Shown piece by piece: positions 17,883 to 25,964 of a stretch of 64,000 bases of DNA. A program made the translations under genes and the position numbers. The number at the start of each line of letters is the position of its first letter. The stretch's first letter is position 1. Origin of the DNA: Verrucomicrobiota bacterium (GTDB lineage: Bacteria > Verrucomicrobiota > Verrucomicrobiia > Limisphaerales > J093). Location of the stretch: assembly GCA_016716505.1 (NCBI GenBank), contig JADJWF010000001.1, positions 806,001 to 870,000 of the forward strand. Direction: 5' to 3'. Below the pieces are notes generated by a model. It worked only from the letters and a program-made list of their open reading frames with translations, had not been told where the DNA came from and made no database searches.

Positions 17883-18590
17883 TTAGAGTGATGGCCAGCG
17901 GCTCGCGATTTCTTCGCAGGCGGCGCTGATGTCCTTGCGGCGTTGGGTGTGATTCACCGGCGCGACGAAGAGCCTTTCCTGAAATACGTCAAAGACGTAG
18001 CAGTGCTTTCGGTCCACGGATTTCGGTCCGGTGAAGCGATGACTCGCGTAGGAGTGAACGAGCGTGGCAACGTAATTTCCGGCGTCGTCCGTGAGTGGAT
18101 GACTTTTGCTCAGGTAGAGCTTGAGCAGGCCGTAGCGAACCACCCCGCCTTTCCCTGTGACAACCAGTTCCAGTTCGGGCCGAATGCTGACTTCGACGCC
18201 CGCGATGAGCAGGGGCTTGGCGGATTCGGGTGCTTTGCGGAACGTGATGCCGGTGAGCGGCAGGCTGGGTGCGGTGTTGAGCAAGTGGTCGAGCGCCTGG
18301 CTGTTGACCTGACGACGCATCTCCTCGGCCTCGGTCGCGACCGTCCGGGATTGAATGGCGGTGATGGCTGCCCTTACCACCGCCGGGTTGTGTGCGGCAT
18401 CAACGAAGAATCCGACCAAGGGGTCGAAGCAGTCATTGTAAATGGCCGTCTTGAACGGCTTGGGATATTTCTGGTCCACGAGGATGGTTTTACGTCGGGC
18501 AGCGGACCGGCTGCCGACATATTCACCAAGTTTGGTGACGCTGATGCGCGGCAAGGGCCGCGGGCCAGTTGGCTTCTTAAGGGCGATCAT
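17883..18590 (-). CDS. Unknown protein at the head of the defence array (235 aa)
   Basis: This 235-residue protein starts with a proline-rich stretch and the segment ISVTKLGEY, followed by a basic region (RSAARRKTILVDQKYPKPFK). I recognise this N-terminal pattern from unnamed proteins in other bacteria but not a function. The C-terminal half resembles a small alpha/beta domain without catalytic motifs that I can identify. I chose the ATG at 18590; a frame to 18689 exists but adds low-complexity sequence. It is the first gene after the presumed operon promoter and could be a regulator or an accessory defence protein. Confidence 0.6.
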   Translation of the reverse strand: MIALKKPTGPRPLPRISVTKLGEYVGSRSAARRKTILVDQKYPKPFKTAIYNDCFDPLVGFFVDAAHNPAVVRAAITAIQSRTVATEAEEMRRQVNSQALDHLLNTAPSLPLTGITFRKAPESAKPLLIAGVEVSIRPELELVVTGKGGVVRYGLLKLYLSKSHPLTDDAGNYVATLVHSYASHRFTGPKSVDRKHCYVFDVFQERLFVAPVNHTQRRKDISAACEEIASRWPSL

Positions 18591-18706
18591 AATGTCGCGG
18601 TGCGAGGCGCGACTCGACCCCGAATAGTTGTTGTTTCCCGCCCGCCCCTCTGCCACCTTCTTAGTCGCAACACCTGATCGTGGCCGCAAGGCTCGCGGTT
18701 AGTTGG

Positions 18707-18736
18707 AAAGGCATCCCGGTCGCCGGTGATGCCTTT
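18707..18736 (-). promoter_or_regulatory. Inverted repeat in the leader of the defence array
   Basis: Perfect 9-base arms (AAAGGCATC and GATGCCTTT) flank a 12-base centre that itself has a CCGG pair. It lies just downstream of the candidate promoter at 18757-18784 and about 115 bases before the first gene. It could be an operator for a repressor or an RNA hairpin. No run of T follows, so a classical terminator is unlikely. Confidence 0.5.
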
Positions 18737-18756
18737 CGTTTGAACCGACGAAACAT

Positions 18757-18784
18757 ACAGTATCAAAGTTCGGGCGGTTGTCAA
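18757..18784 (-). promoter_or_regulatory. Candidate sigma-70-type promoter of the defence array
   Basis: On the minus strand a perfect TTGACA (18784-18779) is followed after 16 bases by TACTGT (18762-18757). The -35 is consensus and the -10 is weak. It points at the head of the 18590-to-1 array and no other good promoter was seen there. This is an inference from sequence only. Confidence 0.4.
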
Positions 18785-18946
18785 ATGGGACTTTAGACCG
18801 CCGGAATGGCCATACTGCTTACGGCGTGTTTGTGAGGCACAGGCGAAGAACGCGGCGATTGGGGTGCGGCACGGGGTTGCCTCCCCGTTCTGAAGTGGCG
18901 AATTGGTCCGTTTGGCGGGTTCGGTGTGTTGCCTGTTTCTGATCAC

Positions 18947-19315
18947 TTATACGAGGTCTATTGCTGCGGGAGTCGTGCAATCGAGGGCGATGTGGCTGAG
19001 ATACCCCATGCCGAGCGCTGCAAGTAGCCGGCAGGCCGGCTCAGAGTAGTTCTCGGTATGCTTGCCTGAAATCGCGTGCGCGACCAGGCCGGCGACGGTG
19101 AGGCTGTGAAAGAATTTCCGATGATCCGGGCCGTCGGCTGGTTCGAGGATGTCCGGCAGCAATGCCGCCGCCCCGGCAGCGATTGAGCAGACGAGCAGCT
19201 CGCCCCAATCGAACGGCTTGTTCGGATCATCCACTCGGTCGAGCCATTGGATTGCGCTGTTCACTACTGCGCCCACTGCCAGTCCTGCGATCACATGTTG
19301 TTTTGCATTCGGCAT
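18947..19315 (-). CDS. YdjM-like membrane-bound metal-dependent hydrolase (DUF457)
   Basis: This is a 122-residue membrane protein. The motif DGPDHRKFFHS near residue 80 and the later SHIALDC match the histidine/aspartate pattern of the DUF457/YdjM inner-membrane hydrolase family. Hydrophobic segments at residues 8-25, 40-58 and 85-100 are likely membrane helices. I chose the ATG at 19315 because it begins MPNAKQHV, a typical start for the family; the upstream frame looks random. The substrate is unknown, and the protein is transcribed away from the 19452 gene. Confidence 0.75.
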   Translation of the reverse strand: MPNAKQHVIAGLAVGAVVNSAIQWLDRVDDPNKPFDWGELLVCSIAAGAAALLPDILEPADGPDHRKFFHSLTVAGLVAHAISGKHTENYSEPACRLLAALGMGYLSHIALDCTTPAAIDLV

Positions 19316-19451
19316 AACGTGTCGGGCTTTGGTTTCCGACTGAGGGCATACTCGCATGCCCGTCACGAGCGCGAAGGGGCAAAGTTTGGGGACATTTCGC
19401 GCACCGGTTTTGACTGCTCCTGGTGGTGCGAATCCCTTATGCTGCCATCGT

Positions 19452-20402
19452 ATGACAGCAAGCCTCCAAGCAGATCTCGCCAGGTTGTCGCGGCTGGCTT
19501 TCCGCCGAACCGAGAAGGCGCGAGAAGTCGTGCGCGAGTTTCACCGGGTCAAGAGGCAGATTCGGAATCACTGCGACTATGCGGACCTTGAACGGCTCTG
19601 CCAGTGGCTGTTCGTTCCGCTGACGCTCTGGCCTGTGGATGTCGCCGGGCTGATGACGCACGTTTTGCGAAAGATGGTCTCAGGCGGGAAACTCGACGCG
19701 AAAGCTAAGCTCCTCCTCGCCCTGCTGGGTGCGCCGCCGGATCAGGCGGTTCAGGATGTGGCTGCCGCCCATGAGCATCTTGTTCAGCAGGGCAACTACG
19801 AGTCCTTGATCAAGTCACAGCCGAAATTCGAGGAGATGGAGCAACAACTCCACCGCGACGCCGACTTCAACCACGCGTGGAACGAAATCAAGGAACACTT
19901 CCCTGTGGACGAATACCGGAATCCGAAGGGCGTCGTTCGGCGGCGGATGGTTCAGGAGAGAAATTTCCGTTCCGCGTGGGATTTCCGCTGGAAAGCCAAG
20001 AAGGAGCGGTTTCAAAACGTCTTCGATGCGTTTTGCCACAAGTGGAATTTGTATGGAATGGAAGGCGACCGTCCGCTGCTCCTGAAGCTGACCGTCAACT
20101 TGACACCGTTCGGAACGATGATCTTGATTCCTGCTTACTGGAGCTTCGACCCGAAGCGGGATTTGAACTGGAAGGCGATCACGGCACTACATCGCGCGCG
20201 TGGAGTTCACCGGCAAGGTCCGAAGTTGAGCAAGAATCGGATGGCGATGCGCGAAGAGGCTGTTGCCGCCAAGCGACTTTGGAAGGAGGCGAAGTCGCAG
20301 GGGCTCAAGGGGCGTCCGCGATACGAGTGGGTGTTGGCGAGACTGCACCTCGATTGCGGCAACGACGAGAGCAAACTCAAGCGCCTGCTCAGGATGCGGT
20401 AA
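19452..20402 (+). CDS. Unknown cytoplasmic protein (316 aa)
   Basis: This encodes a highly charged, helical protein of 316 residues with no signal peptide or membrane segment. I chose the ATG at 19452 because the upstream extension is low-quality sequence overlapping the divergent promoter region. A central stretch, FPVDEYRNPKGVVRRRM, and a C-terminal basic part suggest nucleic-acid binding, but I see no known fold or motif. It is convergent with the coupling-protein gene, leaving 32 bases between their stops. It could be an element-specific function; I do not assign one. Confidence 0.65.
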   Translation: MTASLQADLARLSRLAFRRTEKAREVVREFHRVKRQIRNHCDYADLERLCQWLFVPLTLWPVDVAGLMTHVLRKMVSGGKLDAKAKLLLALLGAPPDQAVQDVAAAHEHLVQQGNYESLIKSQPKFEEMEQQLHRDADFNHAWNEIKEHFPVDEYRNPKGVVRRRMVQERNFRSAWDFRWKAKKERFQNVFDAFCHKWNLYGMEGDRPLLLKLTVNLTPFGTMILIPAYWSFDPKRDLNWKAITALHRARGVHRQGPKLSKNRMAMREEAVAAKRLWKEAKSQGLKGRPRYEWVLARLHLDCGNDESKLKRLLRMR

Positions 20403-20434
20403 ACACGCCGGGTTTCGGACCGTGTATCCGATTT

Positions 20435-21922
20435 TCAAAACACTCGCCTCCACCGGGAGAACCATTTCGCAGTCGTCCCGTCCGATTCCATCGGCGGAAG
20501 CGTCACGCGCCGAAAGCCGCGCTCGCAATGGACGAGCACGCACTCGTGGTCGCGGAGGTTGCGGAGCTTGTGGGGCTTGATCTTGTGCTCTTCGGTTTCG
20601 GAGTAGTTGCTGCTTGCCCTTCCAGCGCTATAGCCCCACGAGCGTTTGACGACGCGCTTCTTGCCGAGGAAATCGGCGGCCTGGACTGCGTCGGCCTCAT
20701 CGGCGGCGCGGAAAATGAGGCGGTTGCGGAGGTTCAGAGTCAGCACCTTCGCCTTGTCGTTGCCGAGCGGCGGCACAAGCGAGGTCGTGCTCTGGGCGGC
20801 GGCGACGATGGTCGCGCCCGCTTCGCGGATCACGTCCACGCAATTGTAATCGCTCGTGCCATCCTCGCTGGCGGTCATGAACCGCTGCGCTTCATCGGCC
20901 CACAGGATGAGCAGGTTGTTCTTGGCGCGGTCGGCCTTGGCTTGGTCGAATCGGCGCAGGGCATGGTTGTAGTAGAGCAGTTTCAGGAACGTGTTCACGT
21001 AACGCCGCTCAGTCTGGAACTTTTGCGGCATCGTGGTGAGGATGATTCGGCCCTGGTCAATCGTGCTGAAGTGGAACGTGCTCTCACCCGTGCAAAACAC
21101 TTCCGACACCTCGGGCGTGAGGAAGTATTGGAGATAATTGGCGATGGTTTCACGGACACCGCCAAGCTGCTCGTCGGGTTGCGTCAGAAAGCGGTTGGCG
21201 AAGTGGGCGTAAACGGCTTCGCGGCGTGGCGTTTCCAGCAGCGATTCGAGGTTTTCCATCTCTTCCTCCAGCATCTCGCGGTCAGACAGAAGCTCAAACG
21301 CGCCTCGCAGGGTCACCGGTCGGTTCAACTCGAACAGCATTTCCAGCGCATGGGCGATGTGCGTCTGTGCCTGGCTTTTGAAGAATCCCTTGTCGCCGCC
21401 CTGGCCAAGGCTGGTGGCGGTGTCCACGACGAACTTGGCGTAGGTCGTGAACGGGATGCTCCGGTCGCCGGTCAGATTGTAGCGGTGCGGAGGTGTCCAA
21501 TGAATGTCCGCGTCGTTGGCGCGGATTTGCAGATGGATCAGGTCGTGCTCGCGCCCGTAGTGACGGGCCATCGCGGCGAGCGTTTCCCAATAGACGCCTT
21601 TCTCGTCGATGCACAGGCCGCCCCACGTCGGCTCATTCCGGAAGACCTGGTGCGCGAGTTGGTTGATGCCGGAACTCGTCTTGCCTGAGCCGGTGTCCCC
21701 GGTGATGAGCCAACCGCGACAAAACTGGTTTCGCCGCCACGTCAGCCCGCCCAGGCGCGCGACAAATCCCCGCTGCGTCGGCGCGAACAAGAGCCACGCG
21801 GCTACCAGCGCCGATACAATCGCGCCAGCCAGCAGGAGGTATTGGGGATGCCGGAGCATCAATTCCAGGTCCGGTGGGAATGCGATCGGACTGATTGGCA
21901 TGAAATCCAGTTTCACGGCCAC
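20435..21922 (-). CDS. Type IV coupling protein (TraD/TraG/VirD4-like ATPase)
   Basis: This 495-residue protein has an N-terminal membrane helix (about residues 25-48), a Walker A GDTGSGKTS near residue 75 and a Walker B LLILWADEAQRF near residue 330. This is the layout of conjugative coupling proteins, which link the relaxase-DNA complex to the secretion channel. The start is a GTG at 21922 overlapping the previous gene by 10 bases; an ATG at residue 8 is an alternative. It lies downstream of TraL- and TraK-like genes. No other mating-channel gene is in the window. Confidence 0.85.
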   Translation of the reverse strand: MAVKLDFMPISPIAFPPDLELMLRHPQYLLLAGAIVSALVAAWLLFAPTQRGFVARLGGLTWRRNQFCRGWLITGDTGSGKTSSGINQLAHQVFRNEPTWGGLCIDEKGVYWETLAAMARHYGREHDLIHLQIRANDADIHWTPPHRYNLTGDRSIPFTTYAKFVVDTATSLGQGGDKGFFKSQAQTHIAHALEMLFELNRPVTLRGAFELLSDREMLEEEMENLESLLETPRREAVYAHFANRFLTQPDEQLGGVRETIANYLQYFLTPEVSEVFCTGESTFHFSTIDQGRIILTTMPQKFQTERRYVNTFLKLLYYNHALRRFDQAKADRAKNNLLILWADEAQRFMTASEDGTSDYNCVDVIREAGATIVAAAQSTTSLVPPLGNDKAKVLTLNLRNRLIFRAADEADAVQAADFLGKKRVVKRSWGYSAGRASSNYSETEEHKIKPHKLRNLRDHECVLVHCERGFRRVTLPPMESDGTTAKWFSRWRRVF

Positions 21923-22275
21923 GCCCTCCCGATCAGGTAACCGGCCAGCAGGCTGGCGAGCGCGGCGAAGAATGCCGCCGTCCGGGTGATTCGGGCCGCG
22001 AGATGCGTCGAGGGCAGCTTCTTCAGGGCGTCCAGGAGAGTCGCCGACTGTGCCTGAAATGCCCGCGTCGTTTCCGCGAGCTTGGCGATGTCGGCCCGCA
22101 CCAGTTCAAACGAAGGCAGTTCGCGCCGCCGCAGCTCATCCCAATGGCGCTGGTGGATGCGGAACAACTCGACCAGCAACAGCACCGCATCGTCCTCGCG
22201 CAGTCGGTATCGTTCGCGCCAGTCGGCCACTGCCCGCTCGAAATCGTCGTCAAAGTCGGGTTCGATGTTTGGCAT
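21913..22275 (-). CDS. Small membrane-anchored transfer-operon protein (120 aa)
   Basis: This encodes a charged helical protein of 120 residues with one C-terminal hydrophobic helix, AAFFAALASLLAGYLIG (residues 100-117). It lies between the TraL-like ATPase and the coupling protein, in the position of traM in IncP-type traKLM sets, although sequence similarity to TraM cannot be judged here. The tail anchor and the 10-base overlap with the coupling-protein start suggest it acts with that protein at the membrane. The function is otherwise unknown. Confidence 0.65.
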   Translation of the reverse strand: MPNIEPDFDDDFERAVADWRERYRLREDDAVLLLVELFRIHQRHWDELRRRELPSFELVRADIAKLAETTRAFQAQSATLLDALKKLPSTHLAARITRTAAFFAALASLLAGYLIGRAWP

Positions 22276-22278
22276 AGG

Positions 22279-22971
22279 CTACTTGGTCGGCAGAAGGAGT
22301 TCGGTGACCGATTCGATTTCGCCGTAGAGCTTGCGCTGCCAGGTCTGAAGGCGCTGCCGATCAAGGAGGCTGAACGCGGCGTGCTTGACCGCTGCGGTGA
22401 TGGTCACGTTCTCGGCGTTGAGCATCTCCACGAGCCAATCCTGCAAGCGGGCCATCGCGATTTCGCGCCCGCCGAGCTTGTCCTTGAGCTGCGCCCGCAC
22501 CTCCGAGGATTCAAACAGCGCGAAGCTGTCGCTGTGTGCGGCGTTGCGCACCACGACGTAACCGGACTGCTTGCCGAACTGGTCGGCGAGCCGCTGCACT
22601 TGGTCCACGCTGTCGGCCTCGTGATTCACCGGCATGACGAGCGTGAGTTGCGCACCCATCGCCGCGAGAACGGCGGGCAGGTCTATCTCGGCAAAGTATT
22701 CAATGAACAGGTCGGTCGAGGCCGCCCGGCAATCCATGACGACGAGTTGCGATTTCTCCAGCGCCGCAAAGATGCCGTCGAGTTCGCGGCGGTTGTCCAG
22801 GTCGAGAAACCTTGCGTCTGGATGAAACCGCTTCAACGTCGAGTTCTCGTTGTCTGAATCAATCGCGACGTGCGCGATGCCCTTGTCCTTGAGGAACTGG
22901 ACGAAGTTCACGGCAAAGAAGCTTTTGCCGACGCCGCCTTTGCCGTTGAGGATCAAATCGAGTCGTTTCAT
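22279..22971 (-). CDS. TraL-like ParA/MinD-family ATPase
   Basis: This 230-residue ATPase has a deviant Walker A, NGKGGVGKSF, at residues 8-17 and a VVMDCRA segment near residue 88. The length and the C-terminal pattern (RQRLQTWQRKLYGEI) resemble TraL of IncP plasmids, which acts in transfer, more than a segregation ParA. Its ATG overlaps the stop of the preceding DNA-binding-like gene (ATGA). Either partition or transfer is possible; the TraK-like neighbour and the coupling protein downstream favour transfer. Confidence 0.75.
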   Translation of the reverse strand: MKRLDLILNGKGGVGKSFFAVNFVQFLKDKGIAHVAIDSDNENSTLKRFHPDARFLDLDNRRELDGIFAALEKSQLVVMDCRAASTDLFIEYFAEIDLPAVLAAMGAQLTLVMPVNHEADSVDQVQRLADQFGKQSGYVVVRNAAHSDSFALFESSEVRAQLKDKLGGREIAMARLQDWLVEMLNAENVTITAAVKHAAFSLLDRQRLQTWQRKLYGEIESVTELLLPTK

Positions 22972-23390
22972 GTGGTCTGGGGTTTGAGCATCCGCACCTG
23001 GGCAATGCGCGGCCCGCGCGCGCGCGGCTGTTGGGAGTCCTCGCTGCTGCCAGTGGCCGAAGGTTCTGCGGCTGGGAGCGCGTCCGGTGGCTGCTGTTCG
23101 ACGGCTTCAGGGCTGGACATGGCGGGGGCAACGGACCGCTTGCGCCCGGGACGCCGTCGCGGACGAACGATTTCGCCGAGCACCTCATGACAGAACACGG
23201 CGACGGCCGTCTTGCTAGTCGGCAGGCAATGCTGCGTGAGCAATTCGGCAATCGCGCGATACGACGCGCGCTTCTGCCGGAGTTCGGCGATGACTTCCTT
23301 GGCCGGGATCAGGTCCTGGAACTTTTCTGGACGGCGCGGCGTAAACTCCGCGACCGCCTGCCGGACACTGGCTGGATCAAATGAGGTCAT
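22968..23390 (-). CDS. TraK-like DNA-binding protein (140 aa)
   Basis: This encodes 140 residues. The N-terminal half (AKEVIAELRQKRASYRAIAE, then a second helix around VFCHEVLGE) looks like a small helical DNA-binding domain. The C-terminal half is a disordered, Pro/Ala/Glu-rich tail ending in RIAQVRMLKP. I chose the ATG at 23390; the frame extends to 23687 through the repeat field but with non-protein-like sequence. IncP TraK binds repeats in oriT from the same relative position, so this protein is a candidate ligand of the CGCGGAC repeats just upstream. Confidence 0.6.
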   Translation of the reverse strand: MTSFDPASVRQAVAEFTPRRPEKFQDLIPAKEVIAELRQKRASYRAIAELLTQHCLPTSKTAVAVFCHEVLGEIVRPRRRPGRKRSVAPAMSSPEAVEQQPPDALPAAEPSATGSSEDSQQPRARGPRIAQVRMLKPQTT

Positions 23391-23440
23391 ACGCGGGAAT
23401 GGAGTGGATGTGAACGTGGAATGTGCTGGGCGGCAAAACG

Positions 23441-23805
23441 GACACGCGGATGCGTTGACGCGGACATGCCATTGCCAGCAGCGAGTCGTGGACAGTTCTG
23501 AGCTTCGGTGTAGTCGAGAGCGCGGACCTGCCGAGGGCATGGACTGACGGCGGTTGAGTTCTGGTCGCTGTCGCTGCCTGTTCGCGGATAGCGGAAGCCG
23601 ATGCTTGTCCGTGTCCAAGGACAGTTCCTTGCCGCGTCTGCGGGCGTGGACAGGATGCAATCGCGGACTGTTCGCGGACATGGACAACGCGCGGATGCGC
23701 CCTGTGCTTGGCCAAATCAGGTTCGCGGACAGACTGTTGCTGTGGCCGCGAGCCGATGATGTTGCGCGGTTGTTCCGCGCTCACACCGCGACTCATTCGC
23801 GGACG
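23441..23805. repeat. Field of degenerate CGCGGAC repeats; oriT or centromere candidate
   Basis: About ten copies of a CGCGGAC-like core (several as TTCGCGGAC) occur in 365 bases, for example at 23459, 23520, 23581, 23661, 23671, 23721 and 23797. Related GTGGACA units and a TGTCCAAGGACA palindrome (23612-23623) lie among them. The interval holds no convincing gene. It lies directly upstream of the TraK/TraL-like genes, where oriT or a partition site would be expected. Confidence 0.6.
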
Positions 23806-23845
23806 CAGAATCCTTGTGGCAACAAGGGGTAAGGCTTGTCCTGTC

Positions 23846-24100
23846 TTAATCATGATGAGAAACGCACTGCCTCTGGTGCTGGCTGAGTTCGCTGCGCCAC
23901 TGCTCCAATTGCGCGGTCACGGCTTGAATGCGGGTGATTTGCTCAATGCTCACCACCTTCGCCCGTGCTCCGACATGAGCGCCGAGTCGGGTTTCCGGCA
24001 GTTCAACGATGAGGTTCGCGGCGTTGCGGTTAATGTGTTCGCCGAAGCGCTTCAGCACTTGGATGGCGGTTCGGATTTGAGCGGTCGTCGGTGCGTGCAT
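23846..24100 (-). CDS. Unknown small protein upstream of the repeat field (84 aa)
   Basis: This is a helical protein of 84 residues from the ATG at 24100, just after the stop of the 93-aa gene (24103). The sequence AQIRTAIQVLKRFGEHINRNA and the Gln/Arg-rich end look protein-like. It has no membrane segment or known motif. Together with the 93-aa gene it forms a two-gene unit reading towards the repeats and the transfer operon, so it may serve conjugation, but I do not assign a function. Confidence 0.5.
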   Translation of the reverse strand: MHAPTTAQIRTAIQVLKRFGEHINRNAANLIVELPETRLGAHVGARAKVVSIEQITRIQAVTAQLEQWRSELSQHQRQCVSHHD

Positions 24101-24102
24101 AG

Positions 24103-24384
24103 TCAGATGTGGATTCCGCGTGAAGGCTTGTTGCGGGCGAGTTCGGGACGATGACTGTGCCGGCGTTTGGGCAACCATTCCGCGCGTTGGACTTCCTCCG
24201 AGCGGACAGGATGTGCCCAGGGTTCGCTAAACCCGAGACGCGCGGCGGCTTCCTCGGCGGCGAGCTTGGAGGGCGCTTCAACAACCGTTCGCAACGGATC
24301 GCCCATCAAGCGGGCGTATTCTCGGTCCGTGTAGTAGATGCCCCAGCGTTGGTTGCCGGACGTTACAGTCGTTCTCGTGCTCAC
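24103..24384 (-). CDS. Unknown small protein (93 aa)
   Basis: A 93-residue protein starts at a GTG (24384). It contains WGIYYTDREYARLMGDPLR near the N-terminus, followed by an Ala/Glu-rich helix, APSKLAAEEAAARLGF, that resembles small modules found on plasmids. It is basic and has no signal peptide. Its stop is just before the start of the 84-aa gene, so they are probably coexpressed. I do not recognise a function. Confidence 0.5.
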   Translation of the reverse strand: MSTRTTVTSGNQRWGIYYTDREYARLMGDPLRTVVEAPSKLAAEEAAARLGFSEPWAHPVRSEEVQRAEWLPKRRHSHRPELARNKPSRGIHI

Positions 24385-24575
24385 ACCGACAGTTCAGCAC
24401 AAGGCGCGAGGGAGTAGATGTAGCAGCGACACAAGGTGCGTATTCAGTCCCACTCGTGTCCGACGATTGGCCGGATAATTCCTCGGGAAAGAAAGTCATC
24501 GTCCTACGTGCTTCCAGACATGCCCCCCAATCCCGCTTGTCATGTCGCTGGTTGCTCGAAACACTGAGACGGTCA

Positions 24576-24746
24576 ATGTTCAATATCATCAAAGGCTGGT
24601 TTGGCGAGAAGCTGACGACATTCGGCATGTGTGGATGCAATTGCTTGAACCTGCGCGAATCCAGGGGCTCGGAGATTTGCCCTTTGTCCACGCTCAACGA
24701 CCTCTACGACATCGTCCGCGATTCCGACCGACTGGTGACGTTCTAA
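24576..24746 (+). pseudogene. Remnant of a NERD-domain (nuclease-related) gene
   Basis: The frame from the ATG at 24576 begins MFNIIKGWFGEKLTTFGM, which I recognise as the conserved N-terminus of NERD/restriction-endonuclease-like proteins. After that match, reading frame +1 resembles the expected WMQL continuation, and then similarity stops. A frame break and a large deletion therefore seem to have left only a fragment of about 57 codons before the methyltransferase gene. Confidence 0.45.
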
Positions 24747-24750
24747 ACCC

Positions 24751-25329
24751 ATGAAGCTGCGTGAAAGCGGAATGCCAGAAGAGGCGTATTGGGAAACGCT
24801 GCTTGATGTTTCACTGATCCTCGACCGCCTGGGAATCAGCCGGCAGCTTCGAGATGTCGCCGAACTAGGCTGCGGTTACGGAACTTTCACTCTGCCGGTG
24901 GCGCAGCGGATTTCCGGCGTCCTGACGACTTTCGACATTGAGCCGGTGATGGTGGAGCGCACGCGGCAGCGGGCGGCACAAGCTGGAGTGTCAAACGTGC
25001 TCTACGTGGTGGACGATGTGTTTGCGAATGGCTTTGGCGGTGAGCCGGCGAGCAAAGATGCCTGCCTGCTGTTCAACATCCTGCACTGCGAGCAGCCCGT
25101 GAAACTGCTGGCTGAAGCTGTCCGAGTCGTGCGCCCGTCGGGTTTCGTTTACGTCATCCACTGGCGCTTTGATACAGCAACGCCGCGCGGCCCGAGTATG
25201 AACATCCGTCCCCGGCCTGAGCAGATTGTGAACTGGGCGGAAGAGGCCGGCTTGGTTGCTTCCTCAGAGGGGTTTCTCGACTTGCCGCCTTGGCACTACG
25301 GGATTCGACTCCAGCGTCCCGCCATCTGA
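24751..25329 (+). CDS. Class I SAM-dependent methyltransferase
   Basis: This encodes 192 residues with the SAM-binding motif VAELGCGYGTF near residue 40, an acidic loop (FDIEPVMVE) after the second strand, and a typical seven-strand fold pattern. The substrate cannot be told. No signal peptide is present. It is convergent with the sigma-factor gene on the other strand, with 50 bases between. Metal-resistance islands often carry such methyltransferases, so a link to toxic-ion modification is possible but unproven. Confidence 0.8.
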   Translation: MKLRESGMPEEAYWETLLDVSLILDRLGISRQLRDVAELGCGYGTFTLPVAQRISGVLTTFDIEPVMVERTRQRAAQAGVSNVLYVVDDVFANGFGGEPASKDACLLFNILHCEQPVKLLAEAVRVVRPSGFVYVIHWRFDTATPRGPSMNIRPRPEQIVNWAEEAGLVASSEGFLDLPPWHYGIRLQRPAI

Positions 25330-25379
25330 GTCCATCGCCGCGGGCGAGGCTTGAGATGAAAAATGGATGGACTCGTGAA

Positions 25380-25964
25380 TTACAGCCACGCCTTGAGCCG
25401 CTCGCGAAGTAGATTGCGGGCGCGATAGAGGCGGGACTCGACAGCCTTTGGGGTACTCTGCAAAACGGCAGCGGCCTCCACGACTGCCATTTCTTCCCAT
25501 TCGCACAGCACGATGGCTTCGCGCATGTCGTCGGGCAGGTTCTGAACGGCCGCACGCACGGCTTCGGCGCGCTCGGTGGCAACGGTCGCCTGATGTGGAG
25601 TCGCGATGCCGGATTGCAGCGTGTCGCCCAGGGTTTGCTCGGTGGTTTCGGATTCGGCGTCGAGTGAGACGTTTGGATGGCGGGAGCGCCAGCGAAACTG
25701 ATTCCGCGCCAGATTGCCAGCGATGGTGAAAAGCCAGGTGCTGAACTTCTGGTCCGGTTTATAGCTCTCCCGGGCGCGATAGACGCGGACAAAAGTGTCC
25801 TGTGCAAGGTCGTTGGCATCGTCCTCGTTTCCCAGCATCCGGCAGAGGAAACGAAATACCGCCGGGGCGTGCCGGTCCATGAGGTCGTTGAGCGCCGCAT
25901 CGTGCCCGCCCACCAGCCTCGCCATGTCCGCCCGGTCCAGGGCCTCGGTGTTAGCGGTGTCCAT
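25380..25964 (-). CDS. ECF sigma factor (CnrH-like, minus-strand triplet)
   Basis: This is a 194-residue sigma factor of the extracytoplasmic function class. Region 2 includes DANDLAQDTFVRVYRA (near residues 50-66) and FSTWLFTIAGNLARN; region 4 includes the helix-turn-helix VEAAAVLQSTPKAVESRLYRAR near the C-terminus. Its start overlaps the CnrX-like gene end by 14 bases, giving the order anti-sigma, sensor, sigma. It is paralogous to the sigma factor at 29557. The arrangement resembles cnrYXH of Cupriavidus, where metal relieves anti-sigma inhibition. Confidence 0.93.
   Translation of the reverse strand: MDTANTEALDRADMARLVGGHDAALNDLMDRHAPAVFRFLCRMLGNEDDANDLAQDTFVRVYRARESYKPDQKFSTWLFTIAGNLARNQFRWRSRHPNVSLDAESETTEQTLGDTLQSGIATPHQATVATERAEAVRAAVQNLPDDMREAIVLCEWEEMAVVEAAAVLQSTPKAVESRLYRARNLLRERLKAWL

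Noticed and set aside
18587..18946. A 119-codon minus-strand frame upstream of the defence array
   Set aside because: It contains the candidate promoter and inverted repeat and has poor protein composition.
23377..23853. A 158-codon minus-strand frame through the CGCGGAC repeats
   Set aside because: Its sequence reflects the repeats (Arg, Gln, Ser rich) and has no plausible start signal; the interval is better read as a DNA site.
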